A stretch of 64,000 nucleotides of DNA from Mesorhizobium sp. WSM4306 (GTDB lineage: Bacteria; Pseudomonadota; Alphaproteobacteria; Rhizobiales; Rhizobiaceae). The notes beneath the pieces were generated by a model. The model worked only from the letters and a program-made list of their open reading frames with translations, searched no databases and was not told the DNA's origin. Of the stretch, positions 27,001 through 34,552 are shown piece after piece (the first letter of the stretch is position 1; every line of letters begins with the position of its first letter). The DNA lies in assembly GCF_007003975.1 (NCBI RefSeq), contig NZ_VFTC01000003.1, positions 124,001 through 188,000 on the forward strand, in the 5' to 3' direction. Position numbers and translations under genes: made by a program.

Positions 27001-27573
27001 TTGGCGATTTCTCCACCCAGTGACATCGTTCTCGATGTTGCCCGAGCCGTCGACCCGACGGATATCGAGGCTGCCCGTGCCGCGCTCACCAAGCGGGCCA
27101 ACGGCGTTGCCGGCGCCTTCTCTGTCGACATGGCGGCTTCCGTCGACGCCGGTTCGATCCTGTCGCGCGGCACGGCCGAGAAGGCCGCAGCAGGCGCCGA
27201 TCCCGCCAACAAGTTCAAGAAGTTCGAGGCGATGGTCTTGCAGACCTTCATCCAGAACATGCTGCCCAAGGATACCGAGGGCGTTTACGGCAAGGGGCTG
27301 GCCGGCGACATGTGGAAATCGCAGCTGGCAGAGCGCGTCGCCGACGTCATGGCCGAACGCGGCGGCATCGGCATCGCCAAATCGCTGCTCGCCGACCATT
27401 ACAAGGACGGCAAGCGCACCGTGCCGATCGGCCCAGTGTCAACCGGGCCGCAAAAGACCGAGATCGACCAGCAGACCCGGCTGTCCACCTCGCTGGTCGA
27501 GGAATTGCAGCGCAAGGCCGCACGGTCGATGACCGGCGACGAGACGACCATCAAAACCGACATCAAGATCTAG
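27001..27573 (+). CDS. flgJ: FlgJ-like rod-binding protein
   Basis: A 190-residue protein when started at TTG 27001, preceded by AAAGAGGCGG. It begins LAISPPSDIVLDV, the usual rhizobial N-terminus. A GTG at 26884 would add 39 residues that look unrelated. The rod-binding domain covers about 75-135 (FKKFEAMVLQTFIQNMLP, YGKGLAGDMWKSQLAE). The muramidase domain of enterobacterial FlgJ is absent, as in other alphaproteobacteria; the SLT-like gene at 2875-3468 might supply that activity (inference). Confidence 0.88.
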   Translation: MAISPPSDIVLDVARAVDPTDIEAARAALTKRANGVAGAFSVDMAASVDAGSILSRGTAEKAAAGADPANKFKKFEAMVLQTFIQNMLPKDTEGVYGKGLAGDMWKSQLAERVADVMAERGGIGIAKSLLADHYKDGKRTVPIGPVSTGPQKTEIDQQTRLSTSLVEELQRKAARSMTGDETTIKTDIKI

Positions 27574-27586
27574 ACCAGGATTTTCA

Positions 27587-28003
27587 ATGGCCGATTTTTC
27601 AAAATTCTCTTCCAACCTGCCGGCACGTACTTCCGAGGCGCCGATCCCCTTTGCACGGCCGGGCAACCTTGCCGCCATCATCGGCCGCATCGAGGAGGCG
27701 GTCGAGGAAGAGACGGCGGGTCTGAAGAACGACACAAGCTATGACCTCAAGGCCTCGAACGCCCGCAAGAGCCGCTACCTCTATGAGCTGACCCGCGCCA
27801 TGAAGGGCGCCAACGAGATCGAATTCCTGGAGCAGCATCGCGACAGCCTGGCGCGGCTGCGCCAGAAACTGGCGAAGAACGAGGCCGCGATCCTTGCGCA
27901 CCTCAACGCGGTCAACGAGGTCGCTACGCTGTTGAAGAACGCCATCCAGCGCGCCGAAGCCGACGGCACCTACTCGGCCGGCGAATTCGGATGGGCGAGC
28001 TGA
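27587..28003 (+). CDS. FlgN-like flagellar chaperone
   Basis: A 138-residue, mostly helical protein, 13 bases after flgJ. Residues 25-130 form a long coiled-coil (IIGRIEEAVEEETAGL, NARKSRYLYELTRAM, LRQKLAKNEAAILAHLNAV), as in FlgN, the export chaperone of FlgK and FlgL. The name is by size, helical pattern and position; residue-level proof is lacking. Confidence 0.72.
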   Translation: MADFSKFSSNLPARTSEAPIPFARPGNLAAIIGRIEEAVEEETAGLKNDTSYDLKASNARKSRYLYELTRAMKGANEIEFLEQHRDSLARLRQKLAKNEAAILAHLNAVNEVATLLKNAIQRAEADGTYSAGEFGWAS

Positions 28004-28031
28004 TGATCTCGGCAACAGGCGGGAAAAGCCG

Positions 28032-28580
28032 GTGATCAAATTCATCGCCGCCGCGATCTGGATTTGCGCCGCCACGCTGGGCGCCGTGTTCTATTCGTTC
28101 CAGGCGGCCGGCGAGCGCGGTGTCGGCGAGACGCCGAAGCCGATGCTGGGCGGTCTCGACTACGTCAAGACCGACATCATCTCGGTGCCGCTGATCCGCA
28201 ATTCCAAGATCGACGGCTATTTCCTCACCAAGCTCGTCTACACGGTCGAGCCGGCCGAGATAAAGAAGATGTCGATCCCGGCCGAAGCGCTGATGACCGA
28301 TCAGGTCTATTCCTATCTCTACTCCAACCCGCAGATCGACTTCACCAAGAAGGAAACCATCGATCTCGACGCCTTCCGCAAGGCCATACGCGACACCGTC
28401 AATGTCCGTGTCGGCGCCGACCTGGTGCACGAAGTGCTGATCGACCAGGTCAACTTCCTGACCAAGGACGAGATCCGCGACAACGCCATGCGCCGCCGCA
28501 AGGACCCCGCCACGCCGACCGAACCGGCCCCGGCGGAAGCGGCCCACGGCGAGCCGGCCAAGCCGGCCACCGAACACTGA
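28032..28580 (+). CDS. FliL-like membrane-anchored protein (hypothetical)
   Basis: A 182-residue protein with GTG start at 28032, following the FlgN-like gene by 28 bases. One N-terminal transmembrane segment (about 4-22), a periplasmic domain (about 40-150) with DGYFLTKLVYTVEPAE and VHEVLIDQVNFLTKDEIR, then a Pro/Ala/Glu-rich tail. The single anchor plus small periplasmic domain recalls FliL or other stator-associated proteins. I do not recognise the exact family. It is the last gene of the flagellar stretch. Confidence 0.72.
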   Translation: MIKFIAAAIWICAATLGAVFYSFQAAGERGVGETPKPMLGGLDYVKTDIISVPLIRNSKIDGYFLTKLVYTVEPAEIKKMSIPAEALMTDQVYSYLYSNPQIDFTKKETIDLDAFRKAIRDTVNVRVGADLVHEVLIDQVNFLTKDEIRDNAMRRRKDPATPTEPAPAEAAHGEPAKPATEH

Positions 28581-28768
28581 CCCGCTGCCGGGCGTATCTC
28601 TCTCCTTCCGACTGAAACGAGATGACGCATCGCCACCGCGTTGACGTTTACGTCAACTCGAAGCTATATGCGCCCAGCGACCAGGATCGCGGCATGCGCG
28701 AGACAGCGATTTCGGCAAACGCCGGTCACTGACGCGCGGCAAAACGCAACGAGACGAGGAGAACAGTC

Positions 28769-29053
28769 ATGAGCGTTCAGGAGATTGCCGAGAAGATGAA
28801 GTCGCGCGTGGCAAGCGCCGGCTTCGAACATTCGGTAAAGTTCGATACCGGCAGCGATGGCGTCATCGTCATCGACGGCGCCAGCGTTTCGACCACCGAC
28901 GCGCCGACCGACTGCACCGTCAAGCTGTCGCTCGACGATCTGGAGTCGCTGATCGCCGGCGACCTCAACCCGACCATGGCGTTCATGTCCGGCAAGATAA
29001 AGGTCGAAGGCGACATGACAGTTGCCATGGCGCTCAGCCAGCTGCTTGGGTGA
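28769..29053 (+). CDS. SCP2 sterol-binding domain protein
   Basis: A 94-residue protein that is one SCP2 domain: VKFDTGSDGVIVIDG, DCTVKLSLDDLESLIAGDLNPTMAFMSGKIKVEGDMTVAM. It probably binds lipid or fatty acyl chains. The ribosome site is GACGAGGAGA. A strong hairpin terminator lies about 100 bases after its stop. Confidence 0.92.
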   Translation: MSVQEIAEKMKSRVASAGFEHSVKFDTGSDGVIVIDGASVSTTDAPTDCTVKLSLDDLESLIAGDLNPTMAFMSGKIKVEGDMTVAMALSQLLG

Positions 29054-29150
29054 GAAGCGGTCCGCACGGCGGACGAAAAGCCAATTTCTTGGCTTTTCGA
29101 GCTTCGAACGCCCTGAGCCTGCGAAGGGCCGGCGTCACTATGCAAAAAAC

Positions 29151-29177
29151 AAAACGCCGCCCATCGGGCGGCGTTTT
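29151..29177. terminator. Bidirectional terminator between SCP2 and GNAT genes
   Basis: AAAACGCCGCCC and GGGCGGCGTTTT form a perfect 12-bp stem with a 3-base loop, with A-run and T-run on either side, so it can end transcription from both converging genes. Confidence 0.9.
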
Positions 29178-29200
29178 GCATTCTATCGACCTGAACCCTT

Positions 29201-29914
29201 TCAGGCCGCGAAAGTCAGCGGCAGCGCCTTGAGCTTGCGCCCGGCCGCCTTCAGCGTGCCATGCGCGCCGTCGAGCGCGCCCTCGACCAGCTCCAGCGCC
29301 AGCAGACGGTGCCGCTCGTACGGACCAGGCATCGCCAGCGCGCCGGTTTTGTCAGCCGAAAAGCCGAAGCGGCCATAATAGGGCGCATCGCCGACCAGCA
29401 AGATCGCGGCATGGCCGAGACGCGCGGCTTCCGCCAGTGCATGGCGCATCAGCGCCGAGCCAATGCCGGCGTTCTTCAGTGCCGGGTCAACGGCAAGCGG
29501 GCCGAGCAGAAGTGCCGCCGGGCCGCCCTCGCCCAGCCTCACATCCCACAGCCGCACCGTGCCGGCAACGACGCCCGCCGCATCGCGCACGACAAAGGCG
29601 AGGCCTTCGGAAGGCCGGCGGCCACGCCGCAGCTTCTCCGACGATTTCTTGCGCCGCTTCGGGCCCATGGCGCGATCGAGCAACGCTTCACGCGCCGCGA
29701 CATCGGCCGCGGTTTCAGCGACGACGCTAATCTCCCCCCTTGAGGGGGAGATGTCGCCGAAGGCGACAGAGGGGGTCGCCGCGCGTGAAGCGCCAACGCC
29801 CCTTATCGCAAAAGAAGTCGAGGCAGCCGAACCGACCCCCTCTGGTCTGCCGGCCATCTCCCCCTCAAGGGGGGAGATCCCCACGGCACCGTCAATGTAA
29901 TTTGCAACGTCCAT
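29201..29914 (-). CDS. GNAT acetyltransferase with a repeat-derived N-terminal insert
   Basis: A 237-residue protein from the ATG at 29914. The C-terminal ~150 residues form a GNAT domain: LLLGPLAVDPALKNAGIGSALMRHAL holds the acetyl-CoA loop, and LVGDAPYYGRFGFSA is the YhbS-type motif. Residues about 13-62 are encoded by a 149-bp palindromic repeat and read ISPLEGEMAGRPEGV ... FGDISPSRGEI, the translation of a common rhizobial intergenic element. The flanking parts (MDVANYIDG and ETAADVAAREALLDRAMGP) look native. A shorter form from a downstream start is possible. Substrate unknown. Confidence 0.85.
   Translation of the reverse strand: MDVANYIDGAVGISPLEGEMAGRPEGVGSAASTSFAIRGVGASRAATPSVAFGDISPSRGEISVVAETAADVAAREALLDRAMGPKRRKKSSEKLRRGRRPSEGLAFVVRDAAGVVAGTVRLWDVRLGEGGPAALLLGPLAVDPALKNAGIGSALMRHALAEAARLGHAAILLVGDAPYYGRFGFSADKTGALAMPGPYERHRLLALELVEGALDGAHGTLKAAGRKLKALPLTFAA
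29730..29878. repeat. 149-bp palindromic element inside the GNAT gene
   Basis: The ends ATCTCCCCCCTTGAGGGGGA(GAT) at 29730-29752 and its exact reverse complement at 29856-29878 are perfect 23-bp terminal inverted repeats, each itself palindromic. Internally, AGAGGGGGTCG (right of the first end) has a matching inverted copy before the second. It lacks a stop codon in the GNAT frame. Confidence 0.85.
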
Positions 29915-30010
29915 TTCCGCGATCCTTCACGAGCGGAGCTTGTTCCACAGGCGGGCCCAAGTGGGCGACTGACGCCCACCTGGGATGATCTGATCGGTTC
30001 TTTCGAACCG

Positions 30011-31144
30011 TCAGATCACGTAGGATCGGAGAGGCTCGAACCCGTTGAAGGCGACCGCCGAATAGGTGGTCGTGTAGGCGCCGGTGCCTTCGATCAGCAC
30101 CTCGTCGCCGATGGTCAGCGACAGCGGCAGCGGATACGGCGTCTTTTCGTACATCACGTCGGCCGAATCGCAGGTCGGGCCGGCGAGCACGCAAGGTGCT
30201 GTCTCCGAACCGTCATGGCGGGTGACGAGGGGATAGCGGATCGCCTCGTCCATCGTCTCGGCCAGACCGCCGAACTTGCCGATGTCGAGGAACACCCAGC
30301 GCACATTGTCGTTGTCGGCCTTCTTGGAGATCAGCACGACTTCCGACTTGATGACGCCGGCATTGCCGACCATGCCGCGGCCCGGCTCGATGATGGTCTC
30401 CGGAATGGCATTGCCGAAATGCTTGCGCAGCGCCGAGAAGATCGCCTGGCCATAGGCCTGCGCCGCCGGCACGTCACGCAGATAGCGCGTCGGGAAACCG
30501 CCGCCCATATTGACCATCTTCAACACGATGCCTTCGTCGGCGAGCGTCGCGAACACCTTCTTGGCGTCGGCCAGCGCACGGTCCCAGGCCGTCAGGTCGG
30601 TCTGCTGCGAGCCGACATGGAACGACACGCCATGGGCGTCAAGGCCGAGCGTCTTGGCGTGGCGCAGCACGTCGACGGCCATCGCCGGCACGCAACCGAA
30701 CTTGCGCGATAGCGGCCATTCGGCACCCTCGCCATCGGTCAGCACGCGGCAGAACACGCGGGCGCCGGGAGCGACGCGAGCGATCTTGTCGACTTCCTCG
30801 ACGCAGTCGACTGCGAACAGCCGGATGCCGAGCTGGTAGGCGCGTGCAATGTCACGCTCCTTCTTGATGGTGTTGCCGAAGGAGATGCGGTCCGCCGGCG
30901 CACCGGCGTCCATCGCCATCTCGACTTCTGCAACGGAAGCGGTGTCGAAGGACGAGCCCATCGCAGCAAGGAGGCGCAGGATTTCCGGCGCCGGGTTTGC
31001 TTTCACCGCATAGTAGATCTTGGAATCGGGCAGCGCCTTCTCGAAGGTGCGGAAATTGTCGCGCACGACATCGAGGTCGACGACGAGGCAGGGGCCGGAC
31101 GGACGTCGGGTGGCGAGGAAATCAAGGATGCGCTGGGTGGCCAT
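30011..31144 (-). CDS. Ornithine/lysine decarboxylase, PLP fold III
   Basis: A 377-residue protein from the ATG at 31144. It has the alanine-racemase-like barrel of group IV decarboxylases: PLP lysine in YYAVKANP (about residue 49), FHVGSQQ, GGGFP, EPGRGMVG for phosphate binding, and GPTCDSADV with the catalytic cysteine. It decarboxylates ornithine (and perhaps lysine) to putrescine (cadaverine). The frame stays open about 100 codons upstream, but that stretch is the mRNA leader and lacks domain similarity. Putrescine feeds homospermidine synthase, encoded at 54818-56263. Confidence 0.92.
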   Translation of the reverse strand: MATQRILDFLATRRPSGPCLVVDLDVVRDNFRTFEKALPDSKIYYAVKANPAPEILRLLAAMGSSFDTASVAEVEMAMDAGAPADRISFGNTIKKERDIARAYQLGIRLFAVDCVEEVDKIARVAPGARVFCRVLTDGEGAEWPLSRKFGCVPAMAVDVLRHAKTLGLDAHGVSFHVGSQQTDLTAWDRALADAKKVFATLADEGIVLKMVNMGGGFPTRYLRDVPAAQAYGQAIFSALRKHFGNAIPETIIEPGRGMVGNAGVIKSEVVLISKKADNDNVRWVFLDIGKFGGLAETMDEAIRYPLVTRHDGSETAPCVLAGPTCDSADVMYEKTPYPLPLSLTIGDEVLIEGTGAYTTTYSAVAFNGFEPLRSYVI

Positions 31145-31574
31145 CGGGGTCTCTCCATCACGCCTTGCGGCGCGCAATAAGGCTGCGAACGCGGGCTTTC
31201 GGCCTCGCGAACACGCGGTCAAACAAAGGCGGGACGTAAATTCATGGAACCAGCCGGTGGAGACCCCGGAACCATGAAACACCGTCTCGCGGCGATGAAC
31301 CTTGGCCTTGCCCGGCCTCGGTTCGCTTTGTCTGCCTTGGCTTGGATGGGAGACCCGTCCGCACTGCCGGCAATGAAGGTGTGCCTCTTTAGTAACCCCG
31401 GTCTTTGGACAACCGGAAGAGAACCAGAAAGGCCCGCACCGTCGTTGCTTCAAGGTGTCCTCGGGCTGGCGGTTGGCCGCTAGACCGACTGGAGGGGTTG
31501 GCTCCAGTTACCTTACCGATTTCCCTCACCATTCGAGGATCGGCGGACACCCACAGGCACGTGCGACTTTGGGC
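31145..31574 (-). ncRNA. Structured 5' leader of the decarboxylase mRNA (speF-motif candidate)
   Basis: Between the predicted promoter and the start codon lie about 430 untranslated bases. On the mRNA, CGGGGUCUC (31268-31260) is exactly complementary to GAGACCCCG (31153-31145), the bases just before the AUG, so it can mask the ribosome site. The same segment is enclosed by a competing hairpin with perfect arms TTCATGG/CCATGAA (31241-31247 and 31272-31278). A second related copy, GGGUCUCCC, lies at 31356-31348. Alphaproteobacterial decarboxylase genes are known to carry the long speF RNA motif here; assignment is from gene identity, length and pairing, without a covariance search. Confidence 0.65.
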
Positions 31575-31580
31575 AAGCGC

Positions 31581-31609
31581 GATATAAGATCGAAAGATTT
31601 CACAATCAA
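31581..31609 (-). promoter_or_regulatory. Predicted sigma-70 promoter of the decarboxylase leader
   Basis: On the minus strand TTGATT (31609-31604) and TATATC (31586-31581) are 17 bases apart, in an AT-rich stretch, placing the transcript start near 31574. This makes the leader about 430 nt. Confidence 0.55.
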
Positions 31610-31683
31610 TAAAAATCGTATCCCAGGTTGTAAAATTTCTGGCATCGAACAATGCTGCGCCAACTGTATCCGGATATCGAACG

Positions 31684-32883
31684 ATGACAGGCACGCACGG
31701 CCCGCTCAACGCCTTTCTCGATCTGCGTCGAATGCCGGTCGCCCATGCGGAACTGGGTCCCCTGGCCGGGCTCAGGCTGGCCGTGAAGGACATCTACGAC
31801 GTCGCCGGCTATCGCACCGGTTGCGGCAATCTCGTGAAGTTTAACGAGGCGCACGCAGCCTCCAGCACCGCGCCCGCCGTGCAGATGATTCTCGATGCCG
31901 GCGCGCGCTTCATCGGCAAGACGCAGACCGACGAGCTCGCCTTCTCGCTGATGGGCCAGAACGCGCATTTTCCCTTTCCGGTGAACCCGGCAGCAGTCGA
32001 CCGCGTCACCGGCGGATCGTCCTCCGGGTCGGCGGCGGCAGTGGCGGGCAAGCTTGCCGACATCGCCACCGGCTCCGACACCGGCGGCTCGATCCGCGCG
32101 CCGGCGAGCTTTTGCGGGCTGATCGGGCTGCGCACCACGCATGGCCGCATTTCGCTCGAAGGCACGATGAAGCTGGCGCCGAGCTTCGACACGTTCGGCT
32201 GGTTCGCCGACGACATCGAAACCTATGAGACGATCGGCAAATTGCTGCTCGGCCGCGATCCGCATCAGTACCCGCTCAACCGGCCGCTTTCGATCCGCTG
32301 GCTGGACGCCTTCGTGGCAGGCGCGGCTGAGGCAGCCGAATATGCCAGGATGAGAGCGCTGGCGGCCATTGTCGTCGGTGAACCAAAGCCGGTGGAATAC
32401 GTCTTCGCTTCCTTCCCCGACGAGCTCTACTGGTGCTTTCGCCGGCTCCAAGCGGCCGAAGCCTGGAACCAGCACGGCGCCTGGATCGTGTCGGGCGAGC
32501 GCCGCCTCGGCCCGGGCGTCGAGGAACGCTTCGGCTTTGGCCGGACGATCGACGCCAAGACGGCGCAGGCCGAGGCGGTGCGCCGCCTGACCTTCCGCTC
32601 CGAGCTTGCCGCCCTGCTCGGCCAGGACGGATTTCTGGTCCTGCCGACGGTTCCAGGCCCCGCGCCTCTCGTCAAAAGCGAGCCGCAGCAGCTCCAGGCC
32701 TACCGCGAAAGGGCCTTGCATCTTTTGTGTCTTTCGGGTCTTTCAGGCTTTCCGCAAATCACCCTGCCGCTGGGCTCGGTCGACGGCGCCCCTTTCGGCC
32801 TCTCCCTTCTCGGCCCTCCCGGCAGCGACATTGCCCTGATACGGCTCGGCCGGCGGCTTCTCGATACGGCACGAAAGGCCTGA
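31684..32883 (+). CDS. Amidase (amidase-signature family)
   Basis: A 399-residue protein with the Ser-cisSer-Lys triad region: Lys in LAVKDIYDVAGY (about 38), TGGSSSGSAAAVA, and the Ser in GSDTGGSIRAPASFCGLIG. It hydrolyses an amide; substrate unknown (related proteins are called amidase or AtzF/GatA-like). Divergent from the decarboxylase leader, and 3 bases before a LysR gene on the same strand. Confidence 0.9.
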   Translation: MTGTHGPLNAFLDLRRMPVAHAELGPLAGLRLAVKDIYDVAGYRTGCGNLVKFNEAHAASSTAPAVQMILDAGARFIGKTQTDELAFSLMGQNAHFPFPVNPAAVDRVTGGSSSGSAAAVAGKLADIATGSDTGGSIRAPASFCGLIGLRTTHGRISLEGTMKLAPSFDTFGWFADDIETYETIGKLLLGRDPHQYPLNRPLSIRWLDAFVAGAAEAAEYARMRALAAIVVGEPKPVEYVFASFPDELYWCFRRLQAAEAWNQHGAWIVSGERRLGPGVEERFGFGRTIDAKTAQAEAVRRLTFRSELAALLGQDGFLVLPTVPGPAPLVKSEPQQLQAYRERALHLLCLSGLSGFPQITLPLGSVDGAPFGLSLLGPPGSDIALIRLGRRLLDTARKA

Positions 32884-32886
32884 TCC

Positions 32887-33786
32887 ATGGACACACTGAC
32901 CCGCATGCGCGCCTTCATCGACGTCGTCGAGGCCGAAGGCTTTTCTGCCGCTGCGCGCAAGATCGGCCGTTCCAAGGCGCTGCTGTCGAAATATGTGCGC
33001 GAACTCGAGGACGAACTCGGCGCGCTGCTGCTCAACCGCACCACACGCCAGTTCTCGATGACCGAGGCCGGACACACCTATTACAGCCGCGCTTCGGAAA
33101 TCGTGCGTGAGGTCGACAGCCTGGCCGACGCCGTGCGCGAATCCTCCGGCGACGTGCGCGGCCGGATCAAGCTGTCGGCGGCACGCACCTTTGCCGATGC
33201 GCCGATCGGCCAGTCGCTGATCGACTTTGCCAAGCAGCATCCCGACATTGTGCTCGACATCCATCTCGACGACCGTTTTGTCGATCTGGTCGAGGAGGGT
33301 TTCGATCTTGCGGTACGCATCTCGCGGCTCGAAAACTCCTCGCTGATCGCTCGGCGCCTTGGACCATTTTCGGTCAGGCTGTGCGCATCGCCGGAACTGA
33401 TCGCCAAGCACGGCAAGCCGACGCGCCCGCAGGATCTCGCCAACATGCCCTGCATCGTCGACACCAATGGTCGTTCGCTCGCCAACTGGCGCTTCAAGGG
33501 CGAGGGCGAGGAGTCGGTCAGCGTCAATGTGTCGGGGCCGATCGAGGTCAACAGTCCGATGGCCGCACGCGCTGCCGCCGTGTCAGGCCTGGGCTTCACC
33601 ATCCTGCCCGATTTCATCGCCGCCCCTGACCTCGCCTCCGGCCGGCTGGTTTCTTTGCTCGACGACCGCATCCAGTCGGGCAGCGGCATTTTCGCCGTCT
33701 ACCCCCACCGCCGCTATCTGCCGGCCAAGGTCCGCGTTTTCGTCGATTTCCTGGTGCAGTGGTTCAAGAACCGCGAGGGGGCCTGA
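32887..33786 (+). CDS. LysR-family transcriptional regulator
   Basis: A 299-residue LysR protein. The HTH lies at residues about 3-62 (MRAFIDVVEAEGFSAAARK, LSKYVRELEDELGALLLNRTTR). The effector domain contains GRIKLSAARTFAD and ends at VDFLVQWFKN. It belongs to the CrgA/DmlR-like subgroup. Directly after the amidase gene (3-base gap), likely co-transcribed, and may regulate it. Confidence 0.92.
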   Translation: MDTLTRMRAFIDVVEAEGFSAAARKIGRSKALLSKYVRELEDELGALLLNRTTRQFSMTEAGHTYYSRASEIVREVDSLADAVRESSGDVRGRIKLSAARTFADAPIGQSLIDFAKQHPDIVLDIHLDDRFVDLVEEGFDLAVRISRLENSSLIARRLGPFSVRLCASPELIAKHGKPTRPQDLANMPCIVDTNGRSLANWRFKGEGEESVSVNVSGPIEVNSPMAARAAAVSGLGFTILPDFIAAPDLASGRLVSLLDDRIQSGSGIFAVYPHRRYLPAKVRVFVDFLVQWFKNREGA

Positions 33787-33857
33787 CCTGTCTTAGCCGT
33801 GTGGCGGTCCCAATTTCGCCCGCTTTCTGGTAACCTCTCGAAATCTCTCCGAGGCCG

Positions 33858-34544
33858 ATGGAACAGCGACCGAGAATGCACTTGAAACGGCACGCAATCA
33901 TGCTGGCTTCGGCCTTGGCGGCGCCTTTTGCCGCCGTCGGAGCGGCTGGCGCCCATCCTCATGTCTTCGCCGAGGCCCGCCTCGACGTGATCCTGTCGCC
34001 GGATCACCAAAGTGTGAAAGCGCTGCGCCATCTCTGGCGCTTCGACGATTTGTTTTCGAGTACGGTGATGATGGAGTTCGACAAGAACTCCGACCTGAAG
34101 CTTGACGACAAGGAGCTGAAGGATGTCGCCGACACCGTCCATGCTTCACTGGCCGAGTTCAATTATTTCCAGCTCGTCACGGTTGACGGCAAGGACGTGC
34201 CGATGACGCCGCCACCGCATCTGATGGCCAATTTCGACAACGACCAATTGATCATCCTGTTCGAATCCGAACCGAAACAGCCGATCAAGCTCGCTGGCAA
34301 GATCGATTTCGGCGTCTACGATCCGACCTTCTATACGGCCATCGATTTCACCGAGGATTCCAACATCACCGTCGAGGGCCTGCCCTCGAACTGCACCAGC
34401 AAGGTCATCCGGCCCGATCCGGATGAGGCGATCAAGGAAAACCAGAAGACTTTGACGGAAGCCTTCTTCAACGACCCCACAGGCACCGACATGAGCAAGA
34501 TCTTCGCCACCAAGCTCGAACTGAACTGCCCGCCAGAAGGATAG
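33858..34544 (+). CDS. DUF1007 periplasmic protein
   Basis: A 228-residue protein with a signal peptide (IMLASALAAPFAAVGAAGA, cleaved before HPHVFAEARLD). The opening HPHVF motif and LRHLWRFDDLFSSTVMMEFD are typical of DUF1007. Family members commonly neighbour NicO-type nickel/cobalt exporters, as here (5 bases to the next gene). The N-terminal HPH could bind metal. The acidic mid-part (DLKLDDKELKDVADTV) resembles an EF-hand-like loop. Confidence 0.85.
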   Translation: MEQRPRMHLKRHAIMLASALAAPFAAVGAAGAHPHVFAEARLDVILSPDHQSVKALRHLWRFDDLFSSTVMMEFDKNSDLKLDDKELKDVADTVHASLAEFNYFQLVTVDGKDVPMTPPPHLMANFDNDQLIILFESEPKQPIKLAGKIDFGVYDPTFYTAIDFTEDSNITVEGLPSNCTSKVIRPDPDEAIKENQKTLTEAFFNDPTGTDMSKIFATKLELNCPPEG

Positions 34545-34552
34545 ATCCGGTG

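Noticed and set aside
31145..31453. A 103-codon N-terminal extension of the decarboxylase
   Set aside because: The frame is open but the extension lacks similarity, and the ATG at 31144 starts the conserved domain with a ribosome site; the stretch is better explained as leader RNA.
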